64,000 nt of DNA. Source: Adiantum capillus-veneris. Its lineage: Eukaryota; Streptophyta; Polypodiopsida; Polypodiales; Pteridaceae. Below, one piece after another: positions 1-10,668 of the stretch. Positions within the stretch are counted from its first letter, which is position 1. The number at the start of each line of letters is the position of its first letter. The notes under the pieces were generated by a model that was given only the letters and a program-made list of their open reading frames with translations, did no database searches and was not told the origin of the DNA. The stretch spans positions 75,463,372-75,527,371 of the forward strand of contig CM043953.1 of assembly GCA_014529385.2 (NCBI GenBank). The letters run 5' to 3'. Position numbers and translations under genes: made by a program.

Positions 1-1
1 A

Positions 2-1201
2 GAGACGTATTTCTATTGGCCTACCATGAAAGTGGACATACAAGAGTATGTTTCAAAATGTGTAGTATGCCAAAAGACCAAGTATGATAGAGGGAAGCAA
101 CCATGGGAGAGTATATCCATGGATTTCATCTTTGGATTACCCAAGTCTATCCATGGGAATACAGGAATATGGACAATAGTCGACAGGTTTAGCAAGCAAG
201 CACATTTTATTCTTGTCAAAAAGACTATTAAGGCACATCAAATGGCAACTCTCTTCATATCTCAGATTTTCAAACACCATGGATTACCCACATCCATCGT
301 GTCAGATAGAGATCCTAGAATGACCAGTAATTTCTGAAAAGGTCTCTTTGAAAATCTAGGAACAAGATTGAATTTCTCTTCGGCCTATCACCCACAAACG
401 GATGGCCAAAGTGAGATAGCCAATCTTACGATACTCGATCTACTCAAGACTTATGTTACCGAAGTAGATCAACGCTCACAATGGGAAAAGTATTTACCTC
501 TAGTAGAGTATGCCTACAATAATACTGTACATACTTCTACGGGGAAAGCACCTTTCGAGATCATAGAGGGAAGACCTAAAAGTCCCTTGCTACTCAAAGT
601 ACATGGGAAGATCTTCGCCGCCGATGAGTATAGCCGTGACCTACAAGAATCTTTTCAAAAGATTAGGGAGGCTATAGCCATCTCTCAACAAAGGCAAAAA
701 GCTGCTGCTGATAAGCACAGAAGAGCCTTAATGTTCAAAGAAAATGATTGGGTCTTACTCAAGTTTCCTAAGGCTCAATTAAGGCAAACGACGGGCAAAA
801 ATCCTACGGGCCATCAAAAGTATTATGCTAAACTAGCAAAAAGATACTATGGTCCTTTCCAAATCTTGAAGCCCATTAATGAGACGGCTTATCAACTCAA
901 GTTGCCCAACCATTGGCTTATACACAATGCCTTTCATGTAAGCCTGCTTAAGCCCTACAAAGGAGAGTCACCAACTGAACCAATTATTGAAGACCCTCCC
1001 GAAGTTGAAGACCAAGAAGAGGTGCTACAACCCGAAGCTATCCTTCGGCATGAAGACAAGGTACTACGACATGGTAAGATAATCCGACGGTGTCTTATTA
1101 AGTTCAAAAATTATCCTTTTGAAGATGCTAAATGGATGCAAGGAGTACAACTTAAGGATAGTATGAACCTTGTCAATGCTTACAATGCTACATTAGAGTA
1201 A
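2..1201 (+). pseudogene. Integrase core plus chromodomain, end of gypsy pol (one premature stop)
   Basis: The frame is open from position 2 and is the C-terminal end of a Pol polyprotein. The CVVC cysteine pair (about 59-70) closes the HHCC zinc region. The catalytic triad is visible: Asp in SMDF (codon 122-124), Asp in SDRD (305-307) and Glu in GQSE (413-415); the last two are 35 residues apart, the DD35E spacing of retroviral-type integrases. The end of the protein (IKFKNYPFEDAKW, near 1100-1140) resembles a chromodomain, which in chromoviruses directs integration into chromatin. The frame is broken once: a conserved Trp position after SNF is TGA (335-337). The rest to the TAA at 1199-1201 is open, so decay is recent or slight. 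Family assignment is firm; the copy is probably inactive. Confidence 0.9.
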
Positions 1202-1522
1202 GCAAATGTACAAATTTCTTTTAAATGACTCATGTTTTTGTCTTATATGACTAGTCCTCTTTTTAATTGTGCACAAATTTAACTAGTATGCATGCTTAGA
1301 ATCATGTTTGTGATGACGACGTCTCTCAAACACCAAGTAGAATTTGTCACTCTACTTTGGGAGAATGAAATGGACTAAAGAGAAAACATGCTTGCGGCAG
1401 CTATGTCTCCCAAGCACCAAATGGATTAGTCATCCATCTTGGAAAGATGTCGTAGGATAAAAAGGGATCCTTTACCCGCTAAGTACGATTGACTAATGAC
1501 TAAGACTTTATCTCTTCTACCT

Positions 1523-1557
1523 CATAGTCGAGGACGACTATGATTTCAAGAGAGAGG
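1523..1557 (+). promoter_or_regulatory. Pre-LTR hairpin and polypurine tract
   Basis: CATAGTCG-AGGA-CGACTATG (1523-1542) is a perfect 8-bp-arm hairpin, followed by the purine run AAGAGAGAGG (1548-1557) just before the 3' LTR. The purine run is the expected plus-strand primer for reverse transcription. A hairpin of nearly the same sequence precedes the purine tract at 10634-10668. The 300 bp between the pol stop and the hairpin show no coding potential. Confidence 0.6.
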
Positions 1558-1560
1558 TAA

Positions 1561-3192
1561 TTTCATAAAATCTAATATCTAACCAGCCCAAATGATTTTC
1601 TCATATTAAATTGATCACTTAATGTGGGAGAATAAACGGGAACAAGTGCTAAGATATAGATATGTGCTTATAGATCTATCTCAACACGGGGCCAATGGTA
1701 AAAGGGCCCAAAAGGGAGATGGTCTATCAAAGAGCAAGGCTAACCAATGGAGCATAAGACCTTAGGGTTAGCTTCATTGAAGACCTCCAATAAATGTGTG
1801 TAAAAGTCCTTTGACCTTAGGTAAGCTAGGGCTGAGCTTGAGGTGGGAACCCGGCCCAAGTTCGAGGTGCTTGTCTTGCTTGAGGTGCTTGTCGTGCTTG
1901 AGTTGTTTGTCATGCTTGAGGTGATTGATTAAGATGCTTGAGGTGCTTGACTGGCTCCATGCTTGAGGTGCTTGACTTGCTGCATGATTAAGGTACTTGA
2001 GGTGCCTTGAGAAGCTTGCCTGAGATGCTTGTGGGAACACCCCCTAGTTCAAGTGCTTTGTCATGCTTGGTGAGTAAGGTGCTTGATCACCTAAAGTCAA
2101 AAGCATTCCTACAAGAGGGGGGGCGAGCCCTTTTCCTAGGGGCTAGAGAGAGAACACCCACTCACACACACAAGGGAAGCCCCAACTTGAAGAGGCAGCA
2201 AGGACACATGTCAGGTCCCTACCCATGTTACCTTCATGTGTTGCTTGAAGCCTATTGGCTAGGCTTCAAAGGGGTCCAATGATAAATTACTTGAATTATC
2301 TAATTGATTTTGCATTTATCAAGTCCTCTCTCTCAAAGGGGAAAGGGGGACACTTGTCCCAAGGCTACCCATGTTACTTGTAATGGCTCCTGCTTGTGAT
2401 TGGCTAGGCCTGGAGGGGTCCAATGAGCTTCAAGCATGAGCTACAAGGGGGGGTCGACCCAAGCTAGCTAGGGTCTTGCTTGAGGGGTATACTCACCCAC
2501 ACACACTCACAATCACTCTCATTGTGTGCTATGCAAAGTGCAAGAGCTCCCTCTCCAAGCAAGTAGAGGTTGAGAGCCTACACCAACACTCTTGGCTATG
2601 GAGTGCAAATCCAACCAAGAGCCATGCTTCAATGCTTGAGCTTGTCATCTCCTTCTTCTTCATTACTATGCTATTATGTATGCTAGCAACAAGAGTATGA
2701 TAAGTGAGGAACTAGTTCTTTCTCCTATGAAATGTTTCTTCTTCCTCTTCCCTACCCTCATTCCCTGCTAGCTCTCTCCACCTTCGAAGGTGTTTGAGGT
2801 CTTGGGACTGAGGCTTGGGACAATTAAAACTTTCTTCAAGTTCATGTTATGCTATGATTGTGATGCATGAAGCTTTCCATCTTCATTGCATCACCTAGGT
2901 CACAAGGAACACAAAGAATGTATTGTAACAAGTCTCTCTCTTAATGGGAGAAATCATAATACAAATGCCTATTGGAGGGGGGACCGGCTCCACATAAATC
3001 CGGTCCTCAACTGTTGTCATGTTCTCTAAATTCTCTCTCTTGCAAAAGTATTGTTCATGCCAAGTTAACTAATTGCTATGATTATGTTGCTATCTTCAAT
3101 TATGTCTACCCGGTATGCTCACAAAGTTATTTCTCGAAAGTATTCTCATTAATTTTCGCTATTCTCAAGTTGAATAGACTAATTCCATTACA
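1561..3192 (+). repeat. 3' LTR of the gypsy element
   Basis: Borders come from alignment by eye to the solo copy at 57596-59259: start TTTCATAAAAT here versus TGTCATAAAAT there, end CCATTACA here versus TTCATTACA there. The two share nearly all sequence, including a GCTTGAGGTG minisatellite and two CCAATGAG-type blocks. The expected TG start is TT here, so either the first G has mutated or the edge is off by a base or two. Short open frames inside are not conserved as proteins between the copies and are taken as chance. Confidence 0.8.
1836..2035 (+). repeat. GCTTGAGGTG-type minisatellite inside the LTR
   Basis: About fifteen degenerate copies of a roughly 10-bp unit (GCTTGAGGTG, GCTTGTCRTG) run in tandem. 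The equivalent stretch in the solo LTR (about 57877-58060) has a different number and order of units, so the tract changes length faster than the LTR around it. Confidence 0.75.
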
Positions 3193-3834
3193 CGAGAAGA
3201 AGCCCAAGCAGAAGCAAAAGTACGCATCTCAAAAAGAAGGCTTCTACGACAACAACAACAATCTGGATCATCGTTGCGAATCAATGCCATTCGACTCACG
3301 AATTTTGATAAAGACACAGTGGAGCCAATAATTGCAGTCAAAGTGGGTAGCAATCAAGTTGAATCGACGGCATTGCTTGATTCTAGAGCTCAAGCAAATT
3401 TGATCTCTTACAGATTATACAAACAGCTCAAGCCCATAGGTCAACTTCATCCTACTCCACAAGTGCTAGAAAGTAGTACATCACATTCACTAAAAACATT
3501 GGGCTGGACAATATTGCATGTACAAGTACATCAATATATTTACCCACACAAGTTTTATGTGGCGGAGGATGAAAGCACACAACATCCAATGTTGTTGGGA
3601 TAACCTTGGCAAAAAGAGTACAATGTGCAAATAGATTGGAATGTGAATGCAATCAAAATTCAGCATGCACAAGAACAACAAGTGGTAGCCTTTGCTCAGC
3701 AACCTCGGAATAATCAGCTGCCAGCAATGCAATCACTGGATAAAAATCCAAAAGGAAGGGTGCCACTAAAGAAAAAACAGGGAACTGCCAACCATGCTCA
3801 CTACATGCATAAAAAGTCACCGACCGCAGTGTAA
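3193..3834 (+). pseudogene. Retroelement aspartic protease fragment
   Basis: One frame is open from the LTR border at 3193 to the stop at 3832-3834, except for TAA at 3601-3603. It encodes a retropepsin-like segment: hydrophobic strands, then LLDSRAQANLI where active proteases have the D-S/T-G-A loop. The catalytic Asp is present but the following Gly is Arg, which should inactivate it. The frame continues through PMLLG, the in-frame stop and PWQKEYNVQIDW, a typical lead from protease to reverse transcriptase. Gag would lie upstream but is cut off by the LTR of the nested gypsy element. No reverse transcriptase follows, so a large internal deletion is inferred. Confidence 0.7.
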
Positions 3835-4556
3835 ATATCAAGGTTACCAACACGAGAAAAACAAGTATGGGTGCGAAAGGATAGAAGTGACATAGCAGAC
3901 ACACCACAATACAACAGAAGTAGATAGTTCAACCAAAAACCAAGGGAATAAAACAGATATGGATCCCAAAGAAAATACTCAGCAACAACTCAAATACGAC
4001 TCGCATCTGGATACCGAAACTGAAGCAAAAGGAACTCCCTTCAGTACAAGCAACATCAAAAGGCAGACAAGTGCATATGAAACCAACAAACCGACTTATG
4101 TGGATGCCCCTCAGCAGAAAAACAATGGCAACCAGGGCAGTAGCAATCAACCTACAAAGACTGGCAAAACAAAGCTACAAATGGAAAGAAAAAGAGATAA
4201 GGTCTACGGCCATTCCGGCCAAGCCAATTATCTCCAAGGAGACAACCATGGCCATATCAACAATAGCGGCAAAGCAAGCGACTTTTGCAAGAAAGACAAT
4301 CAAACAAAGAGTAGTAGAGTTACAGCTTTTACTTGCAAAGAAAACAGGAAACCTCGACGGGGCGAATGCCAATAAGCATCTTGCTTATACCCTTCTCTTG
4401 CAAAGCATTAATTTTTCCATGCATTGACCGAGTATGCATAAAATAGGGCCACATTACACAGCCAAGCATTAGCATAATTTTTTCAACCCATGCACCACAC
4501 ATACTCCGAGGCGGTACCTTGTCATCCGGGAGGACTCCGGCTAGGAGGGGGGGAGG
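3835..4556 (+). other. Degenerate 3' internal region of the protease-bearing retroelement
   Basis: This stretch has overlapping short frames rich in Lys, Gln, Asn and Thr, none recognisable, and ends in a G-rich purine tract AGGAGGGGGGGAGG (4543-4556) like the one that precedes a 3' LTR. GTCATCCGGGAGGACTC just before it may be a worn version of the GTCG-GGA-CGAC hairpin seen before the other two purine tracts. I infer that an LTR begins about 4557, but no TG start is visible. Confidence 0.45.
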
Positions 4557-6103
4557 CATTCTCAAATGCGGACCCAATGGCAGAAAGAGCAAAAAAAAGG
4601 CATGTTTTTCAACTATTTTTAAGGGTTGTTGTTTGATTGTGAAATTTTCTGGACTAACCCAAGTACATATGCCCTTATACACCATGAATAGACAAGTATA
4701 TGAGCCAAATGCTAAATCAAGCCCCTAGGTGTGTGTATATAAGTAGAAATAGCCATTTTTCGGGCAAAATATTGGTAAAACAGAGAAATCCGGCCATAAA
4801 AATTGCATGTAAGTGTATATAATATTTTGCGATGATGTTTTTTATTTATTAAGATTTTTGGAGATTTTTGGGGTTTAATTTGCTATTTTCCTTTTAATTT
4901 TGCTAATTTTTGACATAAAAACTTCAAAAATACAAAAAGCAAGTGAAAATGGTCGTAATGAAAAACAAAAAATATGGGGATGATCAGTGACTATAGGACA
5001 ACTTATGGTACAATGGGGGTGCAATTATGAGACTGGAGCGGAAAGCGTGTTTTGGCCAGATTTTGACCGAAACGTCAAATTTCTCGGAAACTGGGCAAAT
5101 GGAGTCCAAATCAAGAAATTTTTGAGCCTAAACAGCATCTCGCAAGAAGTTGGGAGCACGTGTCAAATTTCATGAAAAGTAGTTCGGGGACCCATTATAA
5201 GAATTTTCCACTTCATTTTAAGCTCATTTCCACTATTGACCTTTGAGAGAGAGCTCCTGCCACCTAGAGCGAACAGAACTTCCAGCAGCTTCTACGATGC
5301 GCACGTGAGCTTTTCGGGCATGTTTGTCATTTTGTCGCGAAAACTAGCGTAGGGTTCACACAGAAAGCGGGCAGTAGAGACCTACAAGTAGAAGTGGCCA
5401 CCTAACGGCTAACCCAAAAGCAATGAGACTTCATCGGCAGCTTACCCTAGCATAGGAGACCAGTCTTGGATGTCCAAGGGCAGTAGAAAACCATCGGGAA
5501 AAACCCTAATTCCTAGAGCCCCGCAAGAGGGCACCAAATGGGAAATTGGCGGAGAGGCGCCCAAATGCTACCAAAATTCATGGGTAGGAGCACCTCGACA
5601 AGTCTATGTAGCCCACATGACCAAAAGGTGACCCTAAGCGGCACTAAACTTCAGAAACAGCATCAGACACACAAACCGTCAAATAGCTCTCGCGGCCAAA
5701 CCGCATGTCCGTTTGCCACCAAACTTCACGAGCGGCTTTCCTAGACCATCAACAACCAAGTCAAATGGTGGTAGATCACCACAAGTCATCGAAGACATGT
5801 AAACGCAACCACGGGTGCTTCTAGAGCGACAAATTGCCAAACGGAGCTCCGGAAAAGCCAAAGTCGACAAAAACCATACGGCAAGGATCCCCAAGGGATC
5901 GGGAAGCTATGGAGACCAACATCAAGAAATTTCATCGCCGAAAAGCACTCCAAAAGTCAAAAAACGGCTCGGAGGCTCAAAAATCCACACAGGGAGTTTT
6001 TTTTTCTATCTATTTGACCTTTTTGTTGAAATTAGGCTTAAAAGAAACTCAGGGGAAGTAAGGACAGGCACCATTAGCAGTCTCCACATAAATTTCATCA
6101 GGA
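4557..6103 (+). other. AT-rich non-coding region, possible LTR
   Basis: No coding potential was seen. It follows a purine tract and has a TATA-like box TATATAAG at 4736-4743, which would fit an LTR promoter. From 5240 it is richer in G and C and resembles leader sequence. I found neither a second copy of its start nor a primer binding site downstream, so calling it an LTR is inference only. Confidence 0.35.
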
Positions 6104-7085
6104 GACATCCTACGCGTAGGATGTCTCAAGGCCATTTCTGGGCACCAAATCTAAGAACTCTCATCACACACATTTTCTGAATAACCTTTACATGCTAGCC
6201 CATCAAGTTTCATCACATTTGGACCAAAATTGACCTCATATGTATGAAACAAACTCAAAGTCAGGGCATAGAGGCAATAATGGGCCATAGACCTACCAAA
6301 ACTTGTCCAAATCACATGAAACTTGCACAATACAGTCATAAGCACATTGCCAACCATCTATGTGGTCACCTGCAAAAAATGATGAAATAGACATCCTACG
6401 CGTAGGATGTCTATTTGACATTTTTGGCCTACAGAGGGTGTTTTTCAATTTCAAAGCTTTTTATATCACCTTCAAGAGCTCATATATCAAGTTTGAAGCC
6501 AATCTAATCATTTTTGACCCCCAACACCTCCAAGATACACTTTTTAAGCCCAAAAACACTACACATGGTCTTACCAACACCAATTCTTGTCCAAATAAAA
6601 ATCCAAGAGCATGGCCATGTTCCACAAGCCAAGAGCTACACACAGAACAAATCTCAAGCTATTTTGATGAAATGGACATCCTACGCGTAGGATGTCTCCA
6701 GCATGTTTTTGAACTTCTGTGCAAAAATTGACATCATGGGAGCCATTACCATGGTGCAAGGAGCCCATATATCAATTTTCAACCCATTTGGATATCATTT
6801 GCCACCTGTTGTGGACATTCTACCCAATTTGTGAGCATAAAGCTTGAATTGCCCAAAAAAATCCACTTTTTGATGCCCAAACCCAATTCCAATCATATAG
6901 CCATGTTGTACAGGCCAAGGACCACCAGCCTGCCAAGTATCACCAAAATCTGATGAAAAAGACATCCTACGCGTAGGATGTCTAAATGATAAATTTTGTC
7001 CAGAATCATATTGTGAGCACATGCAGGGTTGCCCAAGTTCCATTTAAGTTTTATTTCAATTTTCAAGTCATTTGGATAGTTAAAA
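6104..7085 (+). repeat. 286-bp tandem array carrying a 22-bp perfect palindrome
   Basis: The half-site GACATCCTACG followed at once by its reverse complement occurs at 6104-6125, 6390-6411, 6675-6696 and 6961-6982, start-to-start 286, 285 and 286 bp. Each copy is preceded by a TGATGAAA-like stretch and followed by diverged versions of the same unit (ATATCAATTTTCAACCCATTTGGATA and similar). The unit body has diverged a lot between copies; the 22 bp have not changed. A lone half-site (11238-11248) sits in the 3' LTR downstream. Confidence 0.85.
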
Positions 7086-7150
7086 CTCAGTTTCTCAGCC
7101 GATATGGAAAAAATGCTAACTTCGGACTACTACTGAGTGCAACAAGATCT

Positions 7151-8384
7151 ATGGAAGCCGCAAAATCACAGGCAAAGAAGAAGAGGATGACCATAAAAGA
7201 TTATTTGGAAGAAGTAGAGCCCTTTGTCATCCCAGAAGGAACTATAAAGCCAACCAGGACGTGGATTCAAGAGGACTTGCTAGAGTCAAATGATCTGAAG
7301 ATCTACCAAGGCGTGTTCAAAGACACCGAAGGAAATGTAATAGAGCTCCCCATGCTATCGCAGGAGCTCAATGAGTTTGTCAGAAACAAGATGGCAGAGT
7401 ACCTAGAGAAGATAGATCTCCACAATTATTTTGAAGCTGTGTCGGCAGGAATTGACATAAAAAGAGTATGGGAGTTTGTGACTACAATCAAGGAAGATGG
7501 AGTGGCCAGAGTTACGGATCTGCAGGGCAAGCCATCCACTGAGATTGTAATCACAGAGAAAGTAGTGGCGGCCGCTCTAGACCTCTCCAACAAAGGGGAT
7601 AGTGTGACAAAGCGAGAGATGAAGTCCAGGTGTACATAGAAAAGAAAGGTAACTACACCTTTGAAGACATTGCAAACCCCAAAGTTGCAATCATGAGTCA
7701 GCTTTACAACCAGTATTTTCACATGTGTACAAAGTGGCCACAAAAGTACAGAATGTCGCCTGGAGCAATTGCCACAACCTTCACCTGGGCAATGCAAAAG
7801 AGCAAGCCGAAGGTAATCAACTATGCAGCTTATATACATGACAATCTGGTGAAGATGGGAAACAAGAACCCCACCTACATTGTGTCGGGCGAGCTAATCA
7901 CAAAAGCGGTTTATGGGGCATTGCACACCAAGGGAAGATGGCCTGACCCTCCATCACAGAATAACTGCTGGCTACGGCTCAAGGAAGATAAAGAGGATGA
8001 ACAGCCCAAAGCACCAAGGGTTGCCACTAGGTTGAAACGCCGGTTAGAGATCGTGCAAGAGGAGCAGCCAGAGTTGAAGAAAGGAAAGAAAGAGAGTGTC
8101 CAAGTGCCGGTCAAAGTGACAAATTCATAGAAAGCGGCACGGCTAGAGCGGCTAATGGAAAGTTTCAGAGCCGAAAGAGCCCTCAAGGGAGATTTGAGCG
8201 ATCTATGGAATCCATCACTAGAAGCAATGTCGGGATCATCCCAAAGGGCACACAGAGACAGAATTGAAGATTATATCAAGAATTTTGAGATTCTGGATGC
8301 CACCGAAAAAAATATCCCACATGTACCATTTACAGAAGCAGAAGTGGAGAAAGTCCGATGGCAACTGCTAGAAGAGCAGGAAGG

Positions 8385-8436
<52 letters not shown>

Positions 8437-10616
8437 AAGGCGGATAGGGACTTTAAGAAAAATCCGGCAACTCCACCGTCCAGCCCGGATTCCAACCCAA
8501 CACCATCACCACCTCCTCGTAGCCCTCCACAAACTCAACAAAAGGAGGAGCTAGACAAATCTGAAGATCAAGAAGATTCAAGGCAAGAATAGAGCCAAGA
8601 GCAAGAGCAAAAAGAAGAAGCTAAGCCCAAAAGTGAGCAGCCAGAGCCAAATGAAGCAAGGTATAACACCTTTCTAGATCTACTAGCTGCTAGATATTCA
8701 AAAGAAGAGGCAACCACAGTCGCATTTGACTTGGCAAACACAGGGCCCAAAGAGCAGATGTAGAGCCTGCGGTTAGTGGAGCTAAAAGAGATGGCCACTG
8801 ATACAGTGAACCTGCAACCACCCACCAATGATTGGGATGTGGTGATGACCAAGCTAACCGGGCTCAGGGCACAATTGATGGCCACGGAAAGTGAAATGGC
8901 TACTCTCAAATCCACTGAAGTGCAAATCAAGTCTGAAGTTGACACTCTACAAAAACAAAGCCAAAGGCATATAGAGAGAGAAGCAGAGCTGCAATCCAAT
9001 CTAGCAAAGGCATTGCAAAGATTCCAGGAGATGGAAAGAGAAAATCAAGCAGCAGCTCAAAGACTGCAAGGAGTCGAAGACGAATACAGAAAACTCAGCA
9101 AGTCATTGACAGATGCAAAGAGGGAAAGGGACAACCTAACCCTACAACTTGCTAAAGAATCCAAGGAAGTGGAATCCATGCGGAATGCAAAAGAGAAGGC
9201 AGAGATAGAGTAGGAAGCTAGCCAGCATGAGGTCATTGAGCTCAAAGAACAAATTAAAGTTAAAGATCAAACCATCCAGTGGCTACAGGAATCTCCTGCC
9301 AGAGCCAGACTACTAGCTTGACTCACACAACTTCAGAGAGTTAGATTTATGACGAACAAATGAAAGAGCTCTAGAAGGAGTTGACCTTAGAGAAGAAGCA
9401 AAGGTTGACGATGGCCGAGGGGTCAGTGGTCATGCAAACCCGCATGGAAGAAGAGCACAAGGCAATGCAGGATGAGCTTGAAAACATCAAGAGAAAGCTC
9501 GAGGAGGCGGAGAAGATGAATGTCGATTTGAACGACCTCCTTGTGAATATGGGATAGCAAGCTGAAGCAGAAAAGTAGACATTCCATAATCAAATAGAAG
9601 AACTGAGAGGCCAGCAGACAGAAGAGCAGTTCAGCACCGGGCCAGCAGCCATGGAAGGAATAGATTTAGAGAATGTGGCAGATCCTGTGGACACCCACAT
9701 GCAAGAGGAAATCCTTGTAGGACCCTCTCAAGAGCCACAAGATCTGACACAAGAAGAAAAAGAGAAGCTGCGCAAGGCCATAGAAGCGGAAATCAGAGAC
9801 ACAGCCAAAGAAGCCTTGGAATGGGAGCAGAGGGTCTTTAAATCAATGACGATTCGGAAGATAGAGGCCAGCAAGGCGTGAATGGCTACATCCCTCTCTC
9901 CCATATCCTCTGCTAAAGTACGAAGCTGCCACTATCAATAAAAGAATCAGAGAGGAGCCAACAATGCTGTTGTACACAACAGACATCTCCAAGCCTGAAG
10001 GAGTAAAGTTGATAGTCAACTCTCAGCCCTGGTGGAGAAATGCATGGCTAAAAAAGTATCCATAGTATCTAATCCATTTGGTAGAGGCACCCAAAGTCAT
10101 CAGAGATAACCTAAGTTCTGCCCTCTACCAAGGATACGGACGTGAAAGGCCCAAGAGCTACTACAAAGAAGCCAACCTACTTGGCTAAACTATCCGAAGC
10201 TGCCAGGCTTGAAGGCAGGCGAGAGAATAAGTGTTCAATACATGGTGAAAACCCTAACGGACGCCATCAAATTGCTCACTGGCTCGCCTGACCTATCTTG
10301 CATTATGATGAGGAAGATTTGCAAAACACTTTTGGCAGTCTTCGAGATGTTCAAACCAGGCCAGGCAACAGACAGTATCTTCTTCTTTCAAGATACATAC
10401 AGATGTGCATACGATCTGTCTGGTCAGCCTTCCAAGGAGGTGATACATGCATTGTATCAAAGGATCATGTTTTTGCCATCCTATCACCTCCAGGCCTTTG
10501 AAGAAGCTTTCTACACCGGCTTCTTCACAATGAGCACTAACATTTTCGGCCCAACACTACTGGCTCAACATGCAAGGTACGAGTCACTGCTCAAGATGAG
10601 GGAAATCCTAAGATGA
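7151..10616 (+). pseudogene. Large coiled-coil protein of an LTR element, decayed
   Basis: ATG at 7151 (MEAAKSQAKKKRMTIKDY) opens a frame that can be followed, with frameshifts near 7628, 9340 and 10170, to TGA at 10614-10616. Apparent order: a folded N-terminal part (7151-8130) with aromatic-rich helices, a charged and proline-rich linker with an ERERER run, a long heptad-type coiled coil (about 8780-9880, many E, K, Q, L), then a second folded part (9964-10616: WWRNAWLKKY, YQGYGRERPK, FEEAFYTGFF). In-frame stops are TAG at 8128, 8590, 8761, 9211, 9372, 9555, 9576 and 10063, and TGA at 9319 and 9879. I do not recognise the family. Position before a purine tract and LTR suggests a Gag-like or accessory protein; this is inference. 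Confidence 0.6.
8388..8431 (+). repeat. (GA)n inside the coiled-coil gene
   Basis: About 22 GA units are read in frame as alternating Glu-Arg. The phase keeps the reading frame, so the tract may have grown while the gene was still coding. Confidence 0.9.
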
Positions 10617-10633
10617 AGAAGCAGCTCAACAGC

Positions 10634-10668
10634 CATGTCGGGGACGACATGAGCAAGGAAGGGGGGAG
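10634..10668 (+). promoter_or_regulatory. Pre-LTR hairpin and polypurine tract
   Basis: CATGTCG-GGGA-CGACATG (10634-10651) is a perfect 7-bp-arm hairpin, followed by the purine-rich AAGGAAGGGGGGAG (10655-10668) that abuts TGTT of the LTR. Compare the same arrangement at 1523-1557. Confidence 0.7.

Larger units (their letters stand above)
1..3192 (+). mobile_element. Ty3/gypsy chromovirus-type LTR retrotransposon, 3' part
   Basis: The window opens inside pol of a plus-strand Ty3/gypsy element. Order seen: end of the integrase zinc-binding region, integrase core, chromodomain-like tail, 3' untranslated stretch with a small hairpin and purine tract, then a 1.63-kb 3' LTR. Gag, protease, reverse transcriptase and the 5' LTR lie before position 1. 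A second copy of its LTR, 57596-59259, stands alone elsewhere in the window, so the family has moved in this genome. The right border falls directly inside another element's reading frame, so this copy is nested. Confidence 0.85.

Noticed and set aside
2972-3331. 119-codon frame across the end of the gypsy LTR
   Set aside because: Crosses the LTR border into another element and is not kept in the solo LTR beyond the shared part.
6104-6982. CRISPR-like array
   Set aside because: Identical short repeats at regular intervals, but spacing is 286 bp, the spacers are related to each other, and the genome is a plant.
8568-8999. 143-codon minus-strand frame
   Set aside because: Antisense shadow of the coiled-coil gene, Ser/Cys-rich as expected from reversed Glu/Lys codons.
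8128-10065. Stop-codon reassignment or programmed amber readthrough
   Set aside because: Frameshifts accompany the stops, other elements in the window end normally with TAG, and deamination of CAG explains the bias more simply. Kept only as an alternative in the finding.
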